From Polyangiaceae bacterium (GTDB taxonomy: Bacteria; Myxococcota_A; Polyangia; Polyangiales; Polyangiaceae), in the NCBI GenBank assembly GCA_013361525.1, contig JABFXY010000116.1, positions 16,261-80,260 on the forward strand: DNA of 64,000 nucleotides, written 5' to 3'. A program made the translations under genes and the position numbers. Shown piece by piece: positions 23,561-32,530 of the stretch (position 1 is its first letter; the number at the start of each line of letters is the position of its first letter). Below the pieces are notes generated by a model. The model was given only the letters and a program-made list of their open reading frames with translations. It was not told the DNA's origin and searched no databases.

Positions 23561-25020
23561 AGTTCTTCCCCCCCACGTTTGTCGAATGCGACCAGCGGGT
23601 CGCTCGTCAGGAACACCTGAAAGCTGTCGCCATAGGCCATTTGCACCGTAAAGAACTTCGTGTGGCGGTCGCGAAAGATGAGCCCGCCGCCGCCGCTCGG
23701 CCTGTAGTTGTCGGGCTGGACCAGCTCCTCGTAGTCCTCTCCGACGCTGCCGAGCTCGAAGAAGCCCACGCCGCTCACGAATTCGTGAATGGGCCATTCA
23801 TATTGCACGGTGACGACGGCCGTATGGTTGTCGCGAAAGCGATGTAGATCGAACCCGCGCAGCCGTGTGGGCCCGCCGAGGCGCGGCATGTCCGCGAACG
23901 GGATCTCGTCATCGCTTCCCAAGACCGACTCGTGCGCTGCGTGCAAAACGAGGATTCGGTCTTCGTTGAACAAATTGATGAATCCCGCGATCTCGGCCCC
24001 GTAGTGGATGAATCGGAACCCGTTCTGGGGCGGTGCGCCGCCGCCGAAGGCGTTGAAGTAGATGCCTTCCGACGTGGTGCCCGCGGGGAACCGGCTATCG
24101 ATGCGAAAGTCGAGGAGCGGCTCGACGAGGGTGTATCCGAAATTGAACCCGGGGATTTGGGACGTGTCGTAGACGCGCTCGATGCTCGGCTCCGGGTCGT
24201 CTTCCGTTTCTTTGGGGCCGAAGTCGCGTCGATTCAGCACGCCGATGACACCGAGGTTGATTTCGTCGGTGAAGCTCCACCCCATACGCGCTCGAACCAT
24301 TCCGCGTTGTTGTCGGAAGCGAGTCTCGACGTGCGCGTCGCGCGGCCCTTGCGGCGGCGCGCCCTCGAACTCCTGCGCCTCCTGGGGGCCGTAACCCCAA
24401 AACCGGAGGTGCGGCTGGATCTCGAAGCGCGTCGTCACCTCGATCCCGAACGGTGTGCCCGCGACGTTCGGCGCGGACATCTCGAGCTCGTAGGCTTGGA
24501 CGAACCGTCCACCGAACTTCGCGGAGAAGTCGATTCGCTCTTTGTGCCGCCCCCAACCCTCGTGAAACATGTGGACACCGGCCGTGAAGCCTTGCCCACC
24601 GATAAAACTGATCGATGGGATGATCGCGGCAGTGCGGTCGTCGTTGTAGAGAAACTCGACGATACGTTCCGGGATTTGGTAGCGGCCCATCAGATACAAA
24701 AGGCCACGGATCGGTAGATACGCAGTCTCGAGCACCACACGCGGCGGTGCGAGAATGATCCGAGGTACGGCGAGGGCGACGTCGGTCGCGACGGTCGACG
24801 GCTCCGTCTCGACCGGCCGGACGTTCTGGGGGTCCGCTCGATGTTCTTGCCCATCGTCGGAGGGATGAACGCGATTGCGTTGACGCCAATCCTCGTTGTC
24901 TGCGGGAGCGGCAGGAGGCGGAGGCGCAGGCGCAGGCGCAGGTTCGTCCGCCGAGGCCGAGCTCGAAGCCAAGAGCGCCGCGACAATAACGGCGGCAGAA
25001 AAACCAGCGCGACCAAGCAT
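23557..25020 (-). CDS. BamA/TamA-family (surface antigen D15-like) outer-membrane barrel
   Basis: 487 residues from the ATG at 25018-25020. The signal peptide 'FSAAVIVAALLASSSASADEP' is followed by a Pro/Ala stretch. 'LVEPLLDFRIDSRFPAGT', 'RLGGPTRLRGFDLHRFRDNHTAVVTVQYEWPI' (residues about 395-426, containing the RGF motif of the barrel family) and the C-terminal region are typical of D15 barrels. It lacks POTRA repeats, so it is a shortened barrel-only member. Known relatives insert or export outer-membrane or surface proteins. It is directly upstream of the two kinase-like lipoproteins, so it may help deliver or display them (inference). Confidence 0.82.
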   Translation of the reverse strand: MLGRAGFSAAVIVAALLASSSASADEPAPAPAPPPPAAPADNEDWRQRNRVHPSDDGQEHRADPQNVRPVETEPSTVATDVALAVPRIILAPPRVVLETAYLPIRGLLYLMGRYQIPERIVEFLYNDDRTAAIIPSISFIGGQGFTAGVHMFHEGWGRHKERIDFSAKFGGRFVQAYELEMSAPNVAGTPFGIEVTTRFEIQPHLRFWGYGPQEAQEFEGAPPQGPRDAHVETRFRQQRGMVRARMGWSFTDEINLGVIGVLNRRDFGPKETEDDPEPSIERVYDTSQIPGFNFGYTLVEPLLDFRIDSRFPAGTTSEGIYFNAFGGGAPPQNGFRFIHYGAEIAGFINLFNEDRILVLHAAHESVLGSDDEIPFADMPRLGGPTRLRGFDLHRFRDNHTAVVTVQYEWPIHEFVSGVGFFELGSVGEDYEELVQPDNYRPSGGGGLIFRDRHTKFFTVQMAYGDSFQVFLTSDPLVAFDKRGGEEL

Positions 25021-25034
25021 CGCGGGGTACGCAC

Positions 25035-25128
25035 GGCACGCTCCGTGCCGACCGCGAAACAAGGTGGAAATCGCGCGCTCCGTGGCGCGATTGCGAGCTA
25101 TCGAGAGGCGCTGAGGCGCTTCGCCTCA
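25035..25128 (-). promoter_or_regulatory. Three short perfect hairpins upstream of the barrel gene
   Basis: GGCACG-ctc-CGTGCC (25035-25049), AATCGCGC...GCGCGATT (25069-25092) and TGAGGCG-ctt-CGCCTCA (25112-25128) fill the 115-bp gap between the small protein stop and the barrel start. The third sits 7 bp after the upstream stop codon and may act as a weak terminator, so the barrel may also have its own promoter. Confidence 0.45.
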
Positions 25129-25135
25129 CACGATG

Positions 25136-25627
25136 TCAGCGCCGCTTTGGAGGAAACGGTAGATCCGAAATCGGTGCTCGCTCGAAGAGCTCGCGAGGCG
25201 AGGCCCCCGGCGGCGGCGGCGCCGTGCGGGCGGCGTCAGCGTCAGTGTCACTCCGCAGAATGGCGGGGAGCGGTGTCGTCCGAGCGCGGTCGCGTCGCTC
25301 GACGAGCGCGGCGGCTCCTGCACCGGAGGCGGCGGTCCGCGCATTCGCTATCGTCGACTCGAGCTCTTCGACGAGGCACGTCCGATCTTCGGTGCTCTCG
25401 TCGGCGACGATCGACAGACGGATGGATTGGACGAGCGCTCGGAGCATGCGCGAGATACTGCCCATTTCGGCGACGCGATCCGCCTCGCGTGCGGAGGAGC
25501 CGCGCAGCCCGTCGTGGGACCGCGATCGTAACCAGTCCTCGATTTCTTCGGCCCAAGCCTCACCGTCGAGGCAGGCCTCCTCTGCGCGCGCGAGCGCAGC
25601 GTCATTCGCGGAGCCGGGTTGCTTCAT
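25136..25627 (-). CDS. Small hypothetical protein in the barrel operon
   Basis: 163 residues from the ATG at 25625-25627. This ATG overlaps the TGA of the upstream amidohydrolase gene (ATGA), a translational-coupling signature that fixes the start. The protein is Ala/Arg/Glu-rich with a probable helical N-terminal half ('DAALARAEEACLDGEAWAEEIEDWLRS') and a Pro-rich tail ('TAPPPPGASPRELFERAP'). No signal peptide, so it should stay in the cytoplasm. No recognised domain. Confidence 0.62.
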   Translation of the reverse strand: MKQPGSANDAALARAEEACLDGEAWAEEIEDWLRSRSHDGLRGSSAREADRVAEMGSISRMLRALVQSIRLSIVADESTEDRTCLVEELESTIANARTAASGAGAAALVERRDRARTTPLPAILRSDTDADAARTAPPPPGASPRELFERAPISDLPFPPKRR

Positions 25628-27288
25628 GGGCATTTCACGACCGGGGTAATGGGCGCGAAATCCCACTCGGTCAGGTTCAAATCGTCGTAGTCGGTCATCG
25701 CGTCGCCGAGGGCCTGCTGAATGTCGGCGAGCGTTTGGCCGAGCATGTCCGCGGCGCTGCCACCCGATTGAGCAATACAGAGGAATTTATCGCGACAGCA
25801 CATGTCGACGGTTTCGCAAATGCCGTCGCTGGGCCCGACGTCGACGAGATCGGCATCGCCATAGAGCAGCCGGCCGTCCACGAACACGAGCGTCACCTCG
25901 CGTGGCGACGCGGCGAGGACGGCCTCATAAGGGTCCGCACCCGACGGGAGGAAGACTGCGATGTCGGCTCGTTTGCCTTCGACGAGCGATCCGACGTAGG
26001 CCTCGACGCCGAGCGCGATCGCCGCGTGGCTCGTCGCCATCTCGAAGAGGTCTCTCGAGTCGAGCATATTGCCGAACTCGGCGTCGTCGACGAAGTCCGC
26101 GTAGCGCAGCTCGTCGAGCATGTTCTGGCTACCACCGATCGACCAGTCGGGCGCGATCGCGACATTGATGCCTTCGGCGAGCGCCTTCGGGATGTTGGTC
26201 GTCTTCGAGGTATCGGTCCCTGCGCCGTAAAGGAACACATTGGAGCGCGGCGACCAGACGAGGCTCATCCCGTTGTCGCCCATCGTCGTGAGCTGCGCAT
26301 CGTCGAGCGCCGTGCCATGGACGATCGTGGTCTTGTCGTCGTAGAGACAGCCGTCCGTCGACGTCACGGTGAATAGATCGTTGAACTCGTCGCGCGCGGT
26401 CGCGTCGACGCCCTCGCCGATATGAATGACGTAGGCGGTCGTGTCTCCGTCATTGAAGTTGTTGCAGACGCCGTCGGCGCTCGACGTCGACGGAAACACG
26501 GTCGCCGTCTGCATGTTGTCGTCGGGGAGGCCGTTGTAGGTCTGATCGATCGTTCGCGCGACGGTGCGATAACAACCCCGATTCGTCGCGCCCGGGGAGC
26601 CTTGAACGCTGGTCGTCCCGGCGACGAGCGCCTTGATCTCTCCATATTTGTCGAGCTCGCAGCCGAAATCGACCGGGGAAGATCCTTCACCCGCGAGGTA
26701 CTGTTTGGCGTCGACCATGGCGCCGTAGCGATCGTCGTTCGGCCATTGGTCGTGGTTCGTATAGGTCTGCGTCGGCGCCCAATCGTCCTCGTCGAAGATG
26801 TCGAACAGGATGTGGTTGTGAGCGTCGATGAGCCCCGGGGCAATCACCCCTTTCGTGTCGATGACCGTCGCGCCGTCGGCCTCGGGCTCACCGGAGCACG
26901 AGGCGCCGACACAGGCGATGAGGTTACCCGCGATCAAGAGCTCGCCTTCGGTCGGACCGCCTGGGAGCAACAGCGTGCCTTTGAGCAGGTAGGCGTCCGT
27001 CGCTCCGGCCGTTTCGAGCACCGGTCCGCCGGAGTCGCATGCCCCCTCGCCGCTTCCGCCGCCACCGGTCGAGACTTGGCCACCTTCGCCGCCGCCTCCG
27101 CTCGGGCCGATGCCGCCGGAACCGCCGTTCGAGGGCGAGCCTCCACCGCCGACTTGTTCACCCCCGCCGCCGCCCGCACCGCCGCTCGGCAGCGGCAGAG
27201 GATCGGAGTTGTCGCCGTTTCCTGGATCGCACCCACCCGCGAGGGCGAGCATCACGGCCGGAAGCCAAGCTCGAAGAACGATAGGCAT
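25624..27288 (-). CDS. Amidohydrolase-family lipoprotein
   Basis: 554 residues. The signal 'LPAVMLALAGGCDPG' ends in an AGGC lipobox, then comes a very long Gly/Ser linker (residues about 30-85). The metal-dependent hydrolase core is intact: 'GLIDAHNHILFD' (HxH near residue 155), 'VIHIGEGVDA', 'VHGTALDDAQ' and 'AIAPDWSIGG', supplying the four His plus a late Asp. Such enzymes cleave cyclic amides, amines or deaminate bases at a binuclear or single zinc. Extracytoplasmic placement is unusual for the family. C-terminal Cys pairs ('CETVDMCCRDKFLC') suggest disulfides. It follows the propeller-like lipoprotein gene by 22 bp. Confidence 0.82.
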   Translation of the reverse strand: MPIVLRAWLPAVMLALAGGCDPGNGDNSDPLPLPSGGAGGGGGEQVGGGGSPSNGGSGGIGPSGGGGEGGQVSTGGGGSGEGACDSGGPVLETAGATDAYLLKGTLLLPGGPTEGELLIAGNLIACVGASCSGEPEADGATVIDTKGVIAPGLIDAHNHILFDIFDEDDWAPTQTYTNHDQWPNDDRYGAMVDAKQYLAGEGSSPVDFGCELDKYGEIKALVAGTTSVQGSPGATNRGCYRTVARTIDQTYNGLPDDNMQTATVFPSTSSADGVCNNFNDGDTTAYVIHIGEGVDATARDEFNDLFTVTSTDGCLYDDKTTIVHGTALDDAQLTTMGDNGMSLVWSPRSNVFLYGAGTDTSKTTNIPKALAEGINVAIAPDWSIGGSQNMLDELRYADFVDDAEFGNMLDSRDLFEMATSHAAIALGVEAYVGSLVEGKRADIAVFLPSGADPYEAVLAASPREVTLVFVDGRLLYGDADLVDVGPSDGICETVDMCCRDKFLCIAQSGGSAADMLGQTLADIQQALGDAMTDYDDLNLTEWDFAPITPVVKCP

Positions 27289-27310
27289 CGAGCTTGGAGC
27301 ATATCCTCAG

Positions 27311-28465
27311 TCAGGGCGACCGAGGGCGACGAAGCACGGGCAGCGCCGTGAGCGGAGCGCGGAGTTTTTGCATCAGCGGCGGTAGCTCGATGGGTGCGAG
27401 CACGTCGTCTTCGGACAGATCGAAGGCTTCGAGCCGTTCCCTCGTTGCAACGAACAACCGATCCGACACGAATGCCACACTGCGCGAGAAGAAGGCATTT
27501 GCCGGCTCGATCGTGCCGTTCACATCGTGCGATCGAACCTCGAGCGCCACCGTCTCACCGTCCGGCGATTGCCCGATGGTGACGAGTCCGATCCGCGACG
27601 GTGACGAGCTCAGCACCGCGACGAACGTGGCCCCGTCGCTGTCGTAGGCGACGGCGGTCTCGATGTGGTCCGTCTCGAACGCGACCGGCAAAAGCTGCTC
27701 GCCGAGCTCGCCCATCACCAGTGAGCCGTCGGCGACGTCGAAGACGACGTCGCCTTCGCCGAGCGAGACCGCGCGCGCCGACGGCGAGAGTGGCGTCGCT
27801 ACCAGCTCCTGCTCGCACGTGACGACACCCTCGTCGGTGATGACCGCGTGCACGACGACCGGCTCGTCGTCGGCGGAGCGCGCGAGCGCCGTCACCTCCA
27901 AACCGTCTTCGGTCGGCACGACGCGAAGGAGCGAGGTGGGGATTGGACAAGGTTTGCTCGGCAGCCACTGCCCATCGGAGCGCGCGAGGATCCAGCGCTG
28001 GCCGAGGTCTTCCTGAAAGACGACGGCGCCGCGATCGACCGAGAGCACGTTCGTCGATCCTTCGAACGTGCCGAGCAGCCTCGGTCGAACGAAAATGGAC
28101 AGCGGCGGATCATAGGCACGCAAGGCGAGCGTGCCGCTCTGCTCTTCTTCATCGCGGGCCAAGAGCGCCAGGGAGAACGAGCCGTCGTCGTCGACCCACG
28201 CGCTCATATCGAGCGGGCCTTCGCCCTCCGGGGGTGACACCGCGCCGACGAATCCATACGTCGGAACATCGATGAAATGGACGCGCCCGTCCGCTCCGCG
28301 TGCGGCGAGCGTATCCATCGCCGGCGCGCGCTCGAGCGAGATGGCCGGCGGCCGAGCCGTGTCTTCGTGGACCAGCGTCCCGAGCTTCGGATCACCGACG
28401 CAACCGGCGACCATCGAAGACACCACGACAGCCATGCAAACCAGGAACGGGCATGTTCGTTTCAT
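27311..28465 (-). CDS. Propeller-like lipoprotein of unknown function
   Basis: 384 residues. The signal 'FLVCMAVVVSSMVAGCVGD' ends in a perfect VAGC lipobox. The body is beta-rich with repeated acidic 'DDDGSFSLALL', 'EDGLEVTALARS' and 'SDGATFVAVLSSS' blades, suggesting a beta-propeller. No catalytic motif. It is the first gene of the six-gene minus-strand train ending at 20364; the amidohydrolase starts 22 bp later. The ku gene ends only 45 bp upstream, so read-through from ku is possible. Confidence 0.65.
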   Translation of the reverse strand: MKRTCPFLVCMAVVVSSMVAGCVGDPKLGTLVHEDTARPPAISLERAPAMDTLAARGADGRVHFIDVPTYGFVGAVSPPEGEGPLDMSAWVDDDGSFSLALLARDEEEQSGTLALRAYDPPLSIFVRPRLLGTFEGSTNVLSVDRGAVVFQEDLGQRWILARSDGQWLPSKPCPIPTSLLRVVPTEDGLEVTALARSADDEPVVVHAVITDEGVVTCEQELVATPLSPSARAVSLGEGDVVFDVADGSLVMGELGEQLLPVAFETDHIETAVAYDSDGATFVAVLSSSPSRIGLVTIGQSPDGETVALEVRSHDVNGTIEPANAFFSRSVAFVSDRLFVATRERLEAFDLSEDDVLAPIELPPLMQKLRAPLTALPVLRRPRSP

Positions 28466-28510
28466 GCCCTCCTGTCGACGACCGGCGTCGCCAGTTGCGT
28501 TCGAAATCGC

Positions 28511-29386
28511 TCAGCCGGTCGCTTTCTTCGATTTCGACTCGCGGGCCTTCGGACCGGCCTTCTTTACCTCGGGCTTACGCTCGCTCGGGGCGCCGTCTTT
28601 CTCGACGGAAGCCGCGGTCTCCGACTTCAGACTGCGCTTGAGCGCCTCGAAGAGATCGATGATTTGCGCCTGGGGAGCCTCGGGCACGACGGTGACTTCC
28701 TCGCCCGCAGCCTTCTGCTCGACGGCTTGCATGACGCGAACGCGGTAGTCGTCCTGGTACTGCTCGGCGTCGAACTCGTCCTTGGAGAGCTGCTCGATGA
28801 GCTTGTCCGCGAGATCCGCTTCGACCGGCTTGAATTCGATCTCGCCGGGTCGCTCCACGTCGTCGAAGCTACGTACCTCGTCGGCATAAAAGACGTAGTG
28901 CATGACGAGGCCGCCCTTGTACGGGCGCAAGAGGACGAGGTGCTCTTTGCCTCGCGTTCCGAATCGGCCGACCGCGATGCGTCCCATCCGTGTCATCGCA
29001 TCGGACAGCAATCGATAGGCTCGATCGCCGCCTCGATCGGGCCCGAGATAATAGGTGCGGTCGATGTACATGAGGTCGACCGTGTCTTCGGGGACGAACT
29101 CGACGATGTCGATGCGGTCGGTGCGTTCGGCCTCGAGCTTCTTCAGCTCGTCCTCGGAGAACTGCACGTAGCGGTCCTTCGTGTACTCGAAGCCTTTGAC
29201 GATATCGGTGCGCTGGACGATCTCGTTGTCGAGCGGACAGAAGAGCTGCTGGCGAATGCGACCGCCGCATTTCTTGTGGAGCTGGTTGAACGAGACGCTT
29301 TGCGGCGAGGTCGCCGTGAAGAGCTTGATGGGGATCGAAACGAGGCCGAACGAGACCGTGCCCGATCCGATGGAGCGCGCCGCCAT
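28511..29386 (-). CDS. ku: Ku protein (non-homologous end joining)
   Basis: 291 residues, normal for bacterial Ku. The N-terminal 'SIGSGTVSFGLVSIPIKLFTAT' and 'FNQLHKKCGGRIRQQLFCP' are diagnostic, with 'YLGPDRGGDRAYRLLSDAM', 'HLVLLRPYKGGLVMHYVFYADEV' (residues about 158-180) and 'QIIDLFEALKRSL' at the end of the core. A lysine-rich C-terminal tail (about 25 residues) is like the DNA-binding tail of some Ku proteins. Ku forms a ring dimer on broken DNA ends and recruits LigD. It is divergent from ligD across 142 bp that contain direct repeats, so the two are probably co-regulated. Confidence 0.95.
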   Translation of the reverse strand: MAARSIGSGTVSFGLVSIPIKLFTATSPQSVSFNQLHKKCGGRIRQQLFCPLDNEIVQRTDIVKGFEYTKDRYVQFSEDELKKLEAERTDRIDIVEFVPEDTVDLMYIDRTYYLGPDRGGDRAYRLLSDAMTRMGRIAVGRFGTRGKEHLVLLRPYKGGLVMHYVFYADEVRSFDDVERPGEIEFKPVEADLADKLIEQLSKDEFDAEQYQDDYRVRVMQAVEQKAAGEEVTVVPEAPQAQIIDLFEALKRSLKSETAASVEKDGAPSERKPEVKKAGPKARESKSKKATG

Positions 29387-29437
29387 TGGTACACCCTACA
29401 AAGCGCGAGGTTTCTTGTCGAAAAACTCGGGCCGACC

Positions 29438-29469
29438 CTGATCATTTGTCAGATAGCTGATCATTTGTC
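29438..29469. promoter_or_regulatory. Two direct repeats in the ku-ligD divergent promoter
   Basis: CTGATCATTTGTC occurs at 29438-29450 and again at 29457-29469, a 19-bp period (about two helical turns). Each contains the palindrome TGATCA. Located between the ku start (29386) and ligD start (29529). A regulator-binding role is inferred from position only. Confidence 0.5.
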
Positions 29470-29528
29470 CGGCGCGAGCCGCCGCCTGCCCAGGGACGGT
29501 CGGTTCTTCGCGCTAGACTCGCGGCGCC

Positions 29529-32117
29529 GTGCCGCGTTCGCTCCACGATTACCGCCACAAGCGCGATCAGACGAAGACCAACGAGCCCCTCGGCGACGAG
29601 AGCGACGCGCGGGGCTCCGGTCCGACTTGGCGTGGCGCATTCGTGATGCACCAGCACGACGCGACCCGCATGCATTACGACCTCCGCCTCGAGGTGGGCG
29701 GTGTCCTCGCGAGCTTCGCCATTCCACATGGCCCGACGCTGGACCCTCAGGCCAAGCACCTCGCCGTCCACACCGAGGATCATCCCATCGAATACCTCGA
29801 CTTCGAGGCGGTGATCCCCGACGGCACGTACGGCGCGGGGCCGATGATCGCGTGGGACCTCGGCTCGGTTCGATACCTCGACATGTCGGCGGAGGAGGGC
29901 CTCGTCGAGGGGAAGCTCCATTTCGTGCTCGAAGGGCGCAAGCTCCGAGGTCGCTTCGGTCTCGTGCGATTGAAGCCGAAGGACAAGAGCGTCCCGCTCG
30001 GTCGCGATTGGCTCTTCATGAAGAAGCAGGATGCACACGCTTCGGGGCGTGATCTTGCGGCGGAGCAACCGCGGAGCGTCCTTTCCGGCCTCACCGTGAA
30101 AGAGCTGCTCGGCAGCGAGGGACGCGCACGCGCCGTGGAGGACGCCGCGCGAGCCGCCGGTGCGAGGAAGCGTCCCGTCGACGTGCGCAAGGTGTCGCCG
30201 ATGTTGTGCACCCCGGACGACCTTCCGAGCGCAGGTCGTTACCTCTACGAGCTCAAGATGGATGGCGTCCGCGTGCTCGCGCAAAAGTCGGAGAGCGGCG
30301 TGAGCCTTTATTATCGAAGCGGGCGACCGGCGACGGCTTCCTATCCGGAGATTGCGCGTGCGGTCGGGGGGCTCGCAGCGCGGAGTGTCGTGCTCGACGG
30401 CGAAATCCTCGCATTCGACGACAAGGGCAAACCGAGCTTCGAGCGCCTCGCGACGCGGATTCACCGCGCCCCCAAGACCGACCTGAAACACGCGCTCGCC
30501 GACGTGCCCGTCGTTTATATGGTGTTCGACCTCTTGGGCATCGGCGATTTGGATCTGCGCCCATTGCCGCTCGTCGCACGAAAGGCGTTGCTGCGCGAGC
30601 TGTTGCCCGCGCCGGGTGTGCTGCGCGTGCTCGACCACCTCGAGGGCAAGGGTGACGTCCTACTCGCGTTTTGCCGCGAAAATGGCCTCGAAGGGGTCGT
30701 CGCGAAACGGATGGATTCACCGTACGTCGACGGACCGGCGCGCACGGCGCATTGGATCAAGACGAAGTGCACGACGGAAGCCGAATTCGTCGTCGTCGGA
30801 TACACCGAGGGTGAAGGGACGAGGCGCCGGCTCGGCGCGCTGGAGCTCGCGAGCTACGAAGGCGACGATCTGGTGAGGCGGGGGCGCGTAGGCTCGGGCC
30901 TCAACGAAGACCGCGTCGACAAGCTTCTCGCGCTCCTCGGTCCGCTCGCTTCCGACGTACCGACCGCCAAAGGCGAATACGAGCCCGTCCCCGCACCGCG
31001 GAAGCTCTTTCACGTCGAGCCCAAGATCGTCGTGCGCGTCCGCTTCCTCGAATGGAGCGAAGACGGCGTCCTTCGGCACTCCGTTTTTCTCGGAATCGAG
31101 CCGGACCTGGATCCGAAGTCGTGTCGCGCCGCCCCTCATGACGAAGACCACGTCGTCGGCGCAGTGGAGGCAGAGCTGCCCGCGGCGGAGGAGCCTCCCG
31201 AGCCGGAGATCGTCGTGAAGGTCACGAATCGAAACAAGGTCTTCTGGCCGGAAGAGAAATACACCAAAGGCGATCTCGTCGATTACTACGCGGCAATCGC
31301 GCCGGTGCTGCTGCCCTATCTCGAGGACCGACCCGTCATGCTGGTCCGGTATCCGGACGGCATCGACAACAAGAATTTCTATCAATGGAACGTCCCTCAC
31401 GGGATGCCGACGTGGGTCCGCTCGGTCGTCCTCGGCAAGCATGTTTCGAGCGCCGACGAGAGCGACCACAAGAAACACGTCTTCCTCATCGATCGCCCGG
31501 AGAGCCTCATTTACATCGCGAACCTCGCGTGCATTCCGATTCACGTGCTGGCGTCGCGCGTCGGCTCGCCGAACCAATGCGATTTTTTGACGATCGATTT
31601 CGATCTACATCTGTCGACGCTCGCCGCGGCCACCAGGCTCGCGACGACCCTTCGCGGGCTCCTCGCCGAGGCCGGGCTGGTCGGCTTCCCAAAGACGAGC
31701 GGCCAGACGGGCCTTCACGTGTTCGTGCCCCTCGGCGCGGGGGTCACGCCGAGCGCCGCGCGGACGCTCGCGGATCTGCTCGGAAGGATGATCGTGGACC
31801 GCCACCCCGACATCGCGACGATGGAAAGGACGGTCCAAAAGCGCGGACCTCGCGTCTACGTCGACACGGGACAGACCGGCCCTTCGCGGACGATCGTCGC
31901 CCCCTATTCGGTGCGCGCGACGAGGGGGGCGCGCGTCTCGACCCCCATTACGTGGGCGGAGCTCGAGGCGGGCGTCGATCCGGGTGCATTCACGATTCGC
32001 ACCGTTTTGGACCGCATTGGGAAGCTCGGCGACCCGATGTGCCCGCTCCTTTCGACGAAGCCCAATATGGACGACGTGATGGGGCGGCTCGCCTCGATGC
32101 TCCCTGGGCGTCCTTGA
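29529..32117 (+). CDS. ligD: ATP-dependent DNA ligase D (PE-LIG-POL)
   Basis: 862 residues from GTG 29529, no AUG nearby. Domain order is phosphoesterase, ligase, polymerase. PE, residues about 35-155: 'MHQHDATRMHYDLRLE' and 'AIPDGTYGAG'-type motif. LIG, about 195-470: adenylation Lys in 'YELKMDGVR' (Lys about 243), 'VVLDGEI' and 'EGVVAKR'. POL, about 545-840: 'EEKYTKGDLVDYY', 'VFLIDRPESL' and the metal-binding 'TIDFDLH' (Asp pair about 688). Together these trim 3' ends, fill gaps and seal breaks in non-homologous end joining with Ku. A complete enzyme by motif. Confidence 0.95.
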   Translation: MPRSLHDYRHKRDQTKTNEPLGDESDARGSGPTWRGAFVMHQHDATRMHYDLRLEVGGVLASFAIPHGPTLDPQAKHLAVHTEDHPIEYLDFEAVIPDGTYGAGPMIAWDLGSVRYLDMSAEEGLVEGKLHFVLEGRKLRGRFGLVRLKPKDKSVPLGRDWLFMKKQDAHASGRDLAAEQPRSVLSGLTVKELLGSEGRARAVEDAARAAGARKRPVDVRKVSPMLCTPDDLPSAGRYLYELKMDGVRVLAQKSESGVSLYYRSGRPATASYPEIARAVGGLAARSVVLDGEILAFDDKGKPSFERLATRIHRAPKTDLKHALADVPVVYMVFDLLGIGDLDLRPLPLVARKALLRELLPAPGVLRVLDHLEGKGDVLLAFCRENGLEGVVAKRMDSPYVDGPARTAHWIKTKCTTEAEFVVVGYTEGEGTRRRLGALELASYEGDDLVRRGRVGSGLNEDRVDKLLALLGPLASDVPTAKGEYEPVPAPRKLFHVEPKIVVRVRFLEWSEDGVLRHSVFLGIEPDLDPKSCRAAPHDEDHVVGAVEAELPAAEEPPEPEIVVKVTNRNKVFWPEEKYTKGDLVDYYAAIAPVLLPYLEDRPVMLVRYPDGIDNKNFYQWNVPHGMPTWVRSVVLGKHVSSADESDHKKHVFLIDRPESLIYIANLACIPIHVLASRVGSPNQCDFLTIDFDLHLSTLAAATRLATTLRGLLAEAGLVGFPKTSGQTGLHVFVPLGAGVTPSAARTLADLLGRMIVDRHPDIATMERTVQKRGPRVYVDTGQTGPSRTIVAPYSVRATRGARVSTPITWAELEAGVDPGAFTIRTVLDRIGKLGDPMCPLLSTKPNMDDVMGRLASMLPGRP

Positions 32118-32165
32118 TGCGGTGCCGTCCTTGATCCGCTCCTGAAGGCGTGCGACGCGTCGCGC

Positions 32166-32483
32166 ATGTTCGTCGCGACGCTCGCCTACGAGCTCGATCC
32201 CACGACCCCTCGCGAAGCGCAGAAGCTCCTCGTCGCGGAGCTCGTCGGCCGGCGTTACAACGATCGGTTCGAGGGCAAGAAGATGCCTGCGAACTGCTTG
32301 TGGATCCGGCGGACGGCCCAACCCGGGGAGAACGTGGATCACCTCCTCGAGCGCTCGAAGGCGGACCTCCTGGCGGCGGTGGATGCCGTGAAGAAGATGG
32401 GCTTTCCGATCCGCCTCGTCCGAGGTTGGGTCCAGGTTACGGGGGCCGGCACGTTCGGTCTCATCGAGCCGTCGGACCCGTGA
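32166..32483 (+). CDS. Small protein of unknown function downstream of ligD
   Basis: 105 residues from the ATG at 32166, 48 bp after the ligD stop on the same strand. Sequence features: 'TTPREAQKLLVAELVGRRYNDR' helix, 'NCLWIRRTA', and a C-terminal 'GWVQVTGAGTFGLIEPS' strand-turn-strand. No signal peptide or membrane segment. I do not recognise the family. It may be co-transcribed with ligD, but nothing in it suggests DNA binding. Confidence 0.6.
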   Translation: MFVATLAYELDPTTPREAQKLLVAELVGRRYNDRFEGKKMPANCLWIRRTAQPGENVDHLLERSKADLLAAVDAVKKMGFPIRLVRGWVQVTGAGTFGLIEPSDP

Positions 32484-32530
32484 ACGTGTTATAGGCGTCG
32501 GCCGCTGCACCAACGAGGAGAGCCGCCATT

